A DNA stretch of 64,000 bases from Pelagibaculum spongiae. Lineage in GTDB: Bacteria; Pseudomonadota; Gammaproteobacteria; Enterobacterales; Pelagibaculaceae. Made by a program: the position numbers and the translations under genes. This document shows, one piece after another, positions 63,020 to 64,000 of this stretch (position 1 is the stretch's first letter; each line of letters begins with the position of its first letter). The stretch lies in assembly GCF_003097315.1 (NCBI RefSeq), contig NZ_QDDL01000001.1, forward strand, positions 992,001 to 1,056,000, given 5' to 3'. Under the pieces are notes generated by a model that saw only the letters and a list, made by a program, of their open reading frames with translations, was not told the origin of the DNA and ran no database searches.

Positions 63020-63380
63020 GATCTCTCCGACGAGGTATAGGCATATAACAGCTCAATAGTATACATGCTCGGCCTACTATTATACCGGTATAACAGTAGA
63101 TTATTGATTCGGTAACACTGAGAAACTAACTCAGTCTTCATCTACACCACTAACCCTACCCATCAAACCGTGCATGCCTGTTTTGCCAAGATAACAGACT
63201 TCTCATTAACGTGGAACAATATCCAGGCAACCACTTGATTTTATGACTATTCGGCAAACTATGCTTTACTAAACCACCGTTGAAGCAAAGCGCCTAGATT
63301 GTCAGCTGCGCGAAGCTCGGGCCGTTTGGTGGAAGGCTGGAACGAAATTCATCGCTTTGCTGTATGTGCTTTGCTACACT
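63020..63380. other. Intergenic region with possible group II intron scar
   Basis: About 360 bp without a gene. On the minus strand, 63150-63185 reads 'GCATGCACGGTTTGATGGG', which recalls the 'GCATGTACGGTTTGATG'-type sequence upstream of the reverse transcriptase end in group II introns. Only this fragment is seen. An element 'GCAAAGC' recurs in the right part (63285, 63357). Nothing else is assignable. Confidence 0.35.
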
Positions 63381-63409
63381 TTGCATTACATTGTAAAACA
63401 TTTGATACT
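63381..63409 (+). promoter_or_regulatory. Toxin-antitoxin promoter with palindromic operator
   Basis: TTGCAT (63381-63386) and GATACT (63404-63409) are separated by 17 bp, a sound sigma-70 promoter 11 nt before the antitoxin ATG. A perfect palindrome TTACA-T-TGTAA lies at 63386-63396 in the spacer, where the antitoxin or the complex is expected to bind for autorepression. Confidence 0.65.
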
Positions 63410-63420
63410 TTGGCGGCACC

Positions 63421-63699
63421 ATGAAAACTGAAATGCTGAGCACCCGAATAGACCTCGATACCAAGTTAGCTTTTACTAGCGTGTGTGAAGATCTCGGGTT
63501 AAGCCCTTCACAAGCCATCAAGCTCTTTGCTAAAGCCGTCATTAATTATGGCGGCATTCCATTTGAACTAAAAACCCAGCAGCCGAACTCATCAACCGCT
63601 GCAGCAATTGCAGAGCTAGAGTCCGACCAAGGTAATACTGCAGCTAATGTTGATGAATTATTCAACGACCTAAGCATGGGTAAGCTTAATGATGCTTAA
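63421..63699 (+). CDS. RelB/DinJ family antitoxin
   Basis: A 92-residue antitoxin. N-terminal ribbon-helix-helix ('MLSTRIDLDTKLAFTSVCEDLGLSPSQAIKLFAKAV', residues about 5-40), typical of DinJ, for DNA binding and dimerisation; the C-terminal part (45-92) is flexible and acidic and should wrap the toxin. Overlaps the toxin gene by 11 nt. Expected to neutralise the YafQ-like protein and repress its own promoter. Confidence 0.92.
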   Translation: MKTEMLSTRIDLDTKLAFTSVCEDLGLSPSQAIKLFAKAVINYGGIPFELKTQQPNSSTAAAIAELESDQGNTAANVDELFNDLSMGKLNDA

Positions 63700-63964
63700 G
63701 CTTGAATATTCCACTCAGTTCAAGAAGGATTTCAAAAAAATAGCGAAGCTACCAATCCCCGATATTGTTGAAGCCGGACACGTGGTCAAACAACTTCAGC
63801 TTGAAGCACCATTACATGAAAAGTATGTCGACCATGCCCTCTCTGGTAACTGGAACAATTACAGAGATTGTCACATAAAACCGGATTTAGTTTTAATCTA
63901 TAAGATCGAAAGTGGCTCGCTCAAACTTGCCCGAATTGGACCGCACAGCGAATTATTTCGATAG
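63689..63964 (+). CDS. YafQ-family mRNA interferase toxin
   Basis: A 91-residue RelE-superfamily endoribonuclease that cuts mRNA in the ribosome. Features: 'YSTQFKKDFKKIAKL', 'LHEKYVDHALSGNWNNYRDCHIKPDLVLIYKI' region with the catalytic-type His residues (about 50, 63) and Asp, and the C-terminal 'LARIGPHSELF' with the conserved His and Phe, matching YafQ. Two ATG codons (63689, 63692) are possible. Reading overlaps dinJ, so translation is coupled. The active-site residues appear intact. Confidence 0.93.
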   Translation: MMLKLEYSTQFKKDFKKIAKLPIPDIVEAGHVVKQLQLEAPLHEKYVDHALSGNWNNYRDCHIKPDLVLIYKIESGSLKLARIGPHSELFR

Positions 63965-64000
63965 CATGTAGCGCTTAACAGTGCACTCTAAGGGCCGTGG

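Overview
The window reads as chromosome of a gammaproteobacterium, probably marine, with moderately AT-rich DNA. The evidence is the gene families (RhlE, RlmA, an imelysin/DUF1111/DUF1513 iron locus, CbiD/CbiG/CbiK cobalamin genes with a B12 riboswitch, a YafQ-type toxin-antitoxin, a RAYT transposase) and standard GGAG/AGGA ribosome sites. I cannot name the genus from sequence alone.

Layout. (1) 1-6177, minus strand: a peptide-modification locus with a CPBP membrane protease, a 387-residue precursor carrying nine Cys-x6-Cys-Gly units, a radical SAM/SPASM maturase, an HlyD-type export adaptor, and an unidentified gene running off the left edge. (2) 6.5-10.4 kb: ribokinase and a nucleoside hydrolase, divergent; a SprA-like putative metalloprotease and an FKBP isomerase. 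(3) 11.0-16.3 kb: two Fur-box-like sites before imelysin, DUF1111 di-haem protein, second imelysin, and a Tat-exported DUF1513 protein. (4) 16.3-25.0 kb: a duplicated secreted S8 protease module. The first copy has an intact Asp-His-Ser triad; the second has Ala in place of the nucleophilic Ser. An HExxH lipoprotein lies between them, and the upstream leaders are duplicated too. (5) 25-33.2 kb: EamA transporter, an NMT1-GGDEF sensor, MsrA, a dicarboxylate/glutamate symporter, one unknown protein, and RhlE. (6) 33.3-37.4 kb: a repeat-rich island with a RAYT/Y1 transposase, small palindromes, a 5' duplicate of the transposase, 125-bp tandem repeats, 137-bp direct repeats, and a HEPN-motif protein.

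(7) 37.4-51.7 kb, minus strand: an anaerobic-type cobalamin cluster behind a cobalamin riboswitch. A cobalt ECF transporter (DUF4198, CbiM, small NikL/CbiL-like protein, CbiQ, CbiO) comes first, then CbiD, CbiC, CbiET, CbiL, CbiG-ferredoxin fusion, CbiK, CbiH, CbiF, a DUF3010 protein and CbiA. Palindromic elements of one family sit inside it. (8) 51.8-59.8 kb: chemoreceptor, RlmA, a tandem thioredoxin-fold protein, a small exported protein, a YqhD-like alcohol dehydrogenase and a DJ-1/Hsp31-like protein beside a divergent LysR regulator. (9) 60.0-64.0 kb: a SIR2-HerA pair of the anti-phage type, in which the HerA gene is cut by one in-frame TGA after its N-terminal barrel, then a RelB/DinJ-YafQ toxin-antitoxin pair.

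The points most worth following are the Cys-repeat precursor with its radical SAM enzyme, the catalytically dead S8 paralogue, the TGA inside HerA, and the RAYT repeat island.
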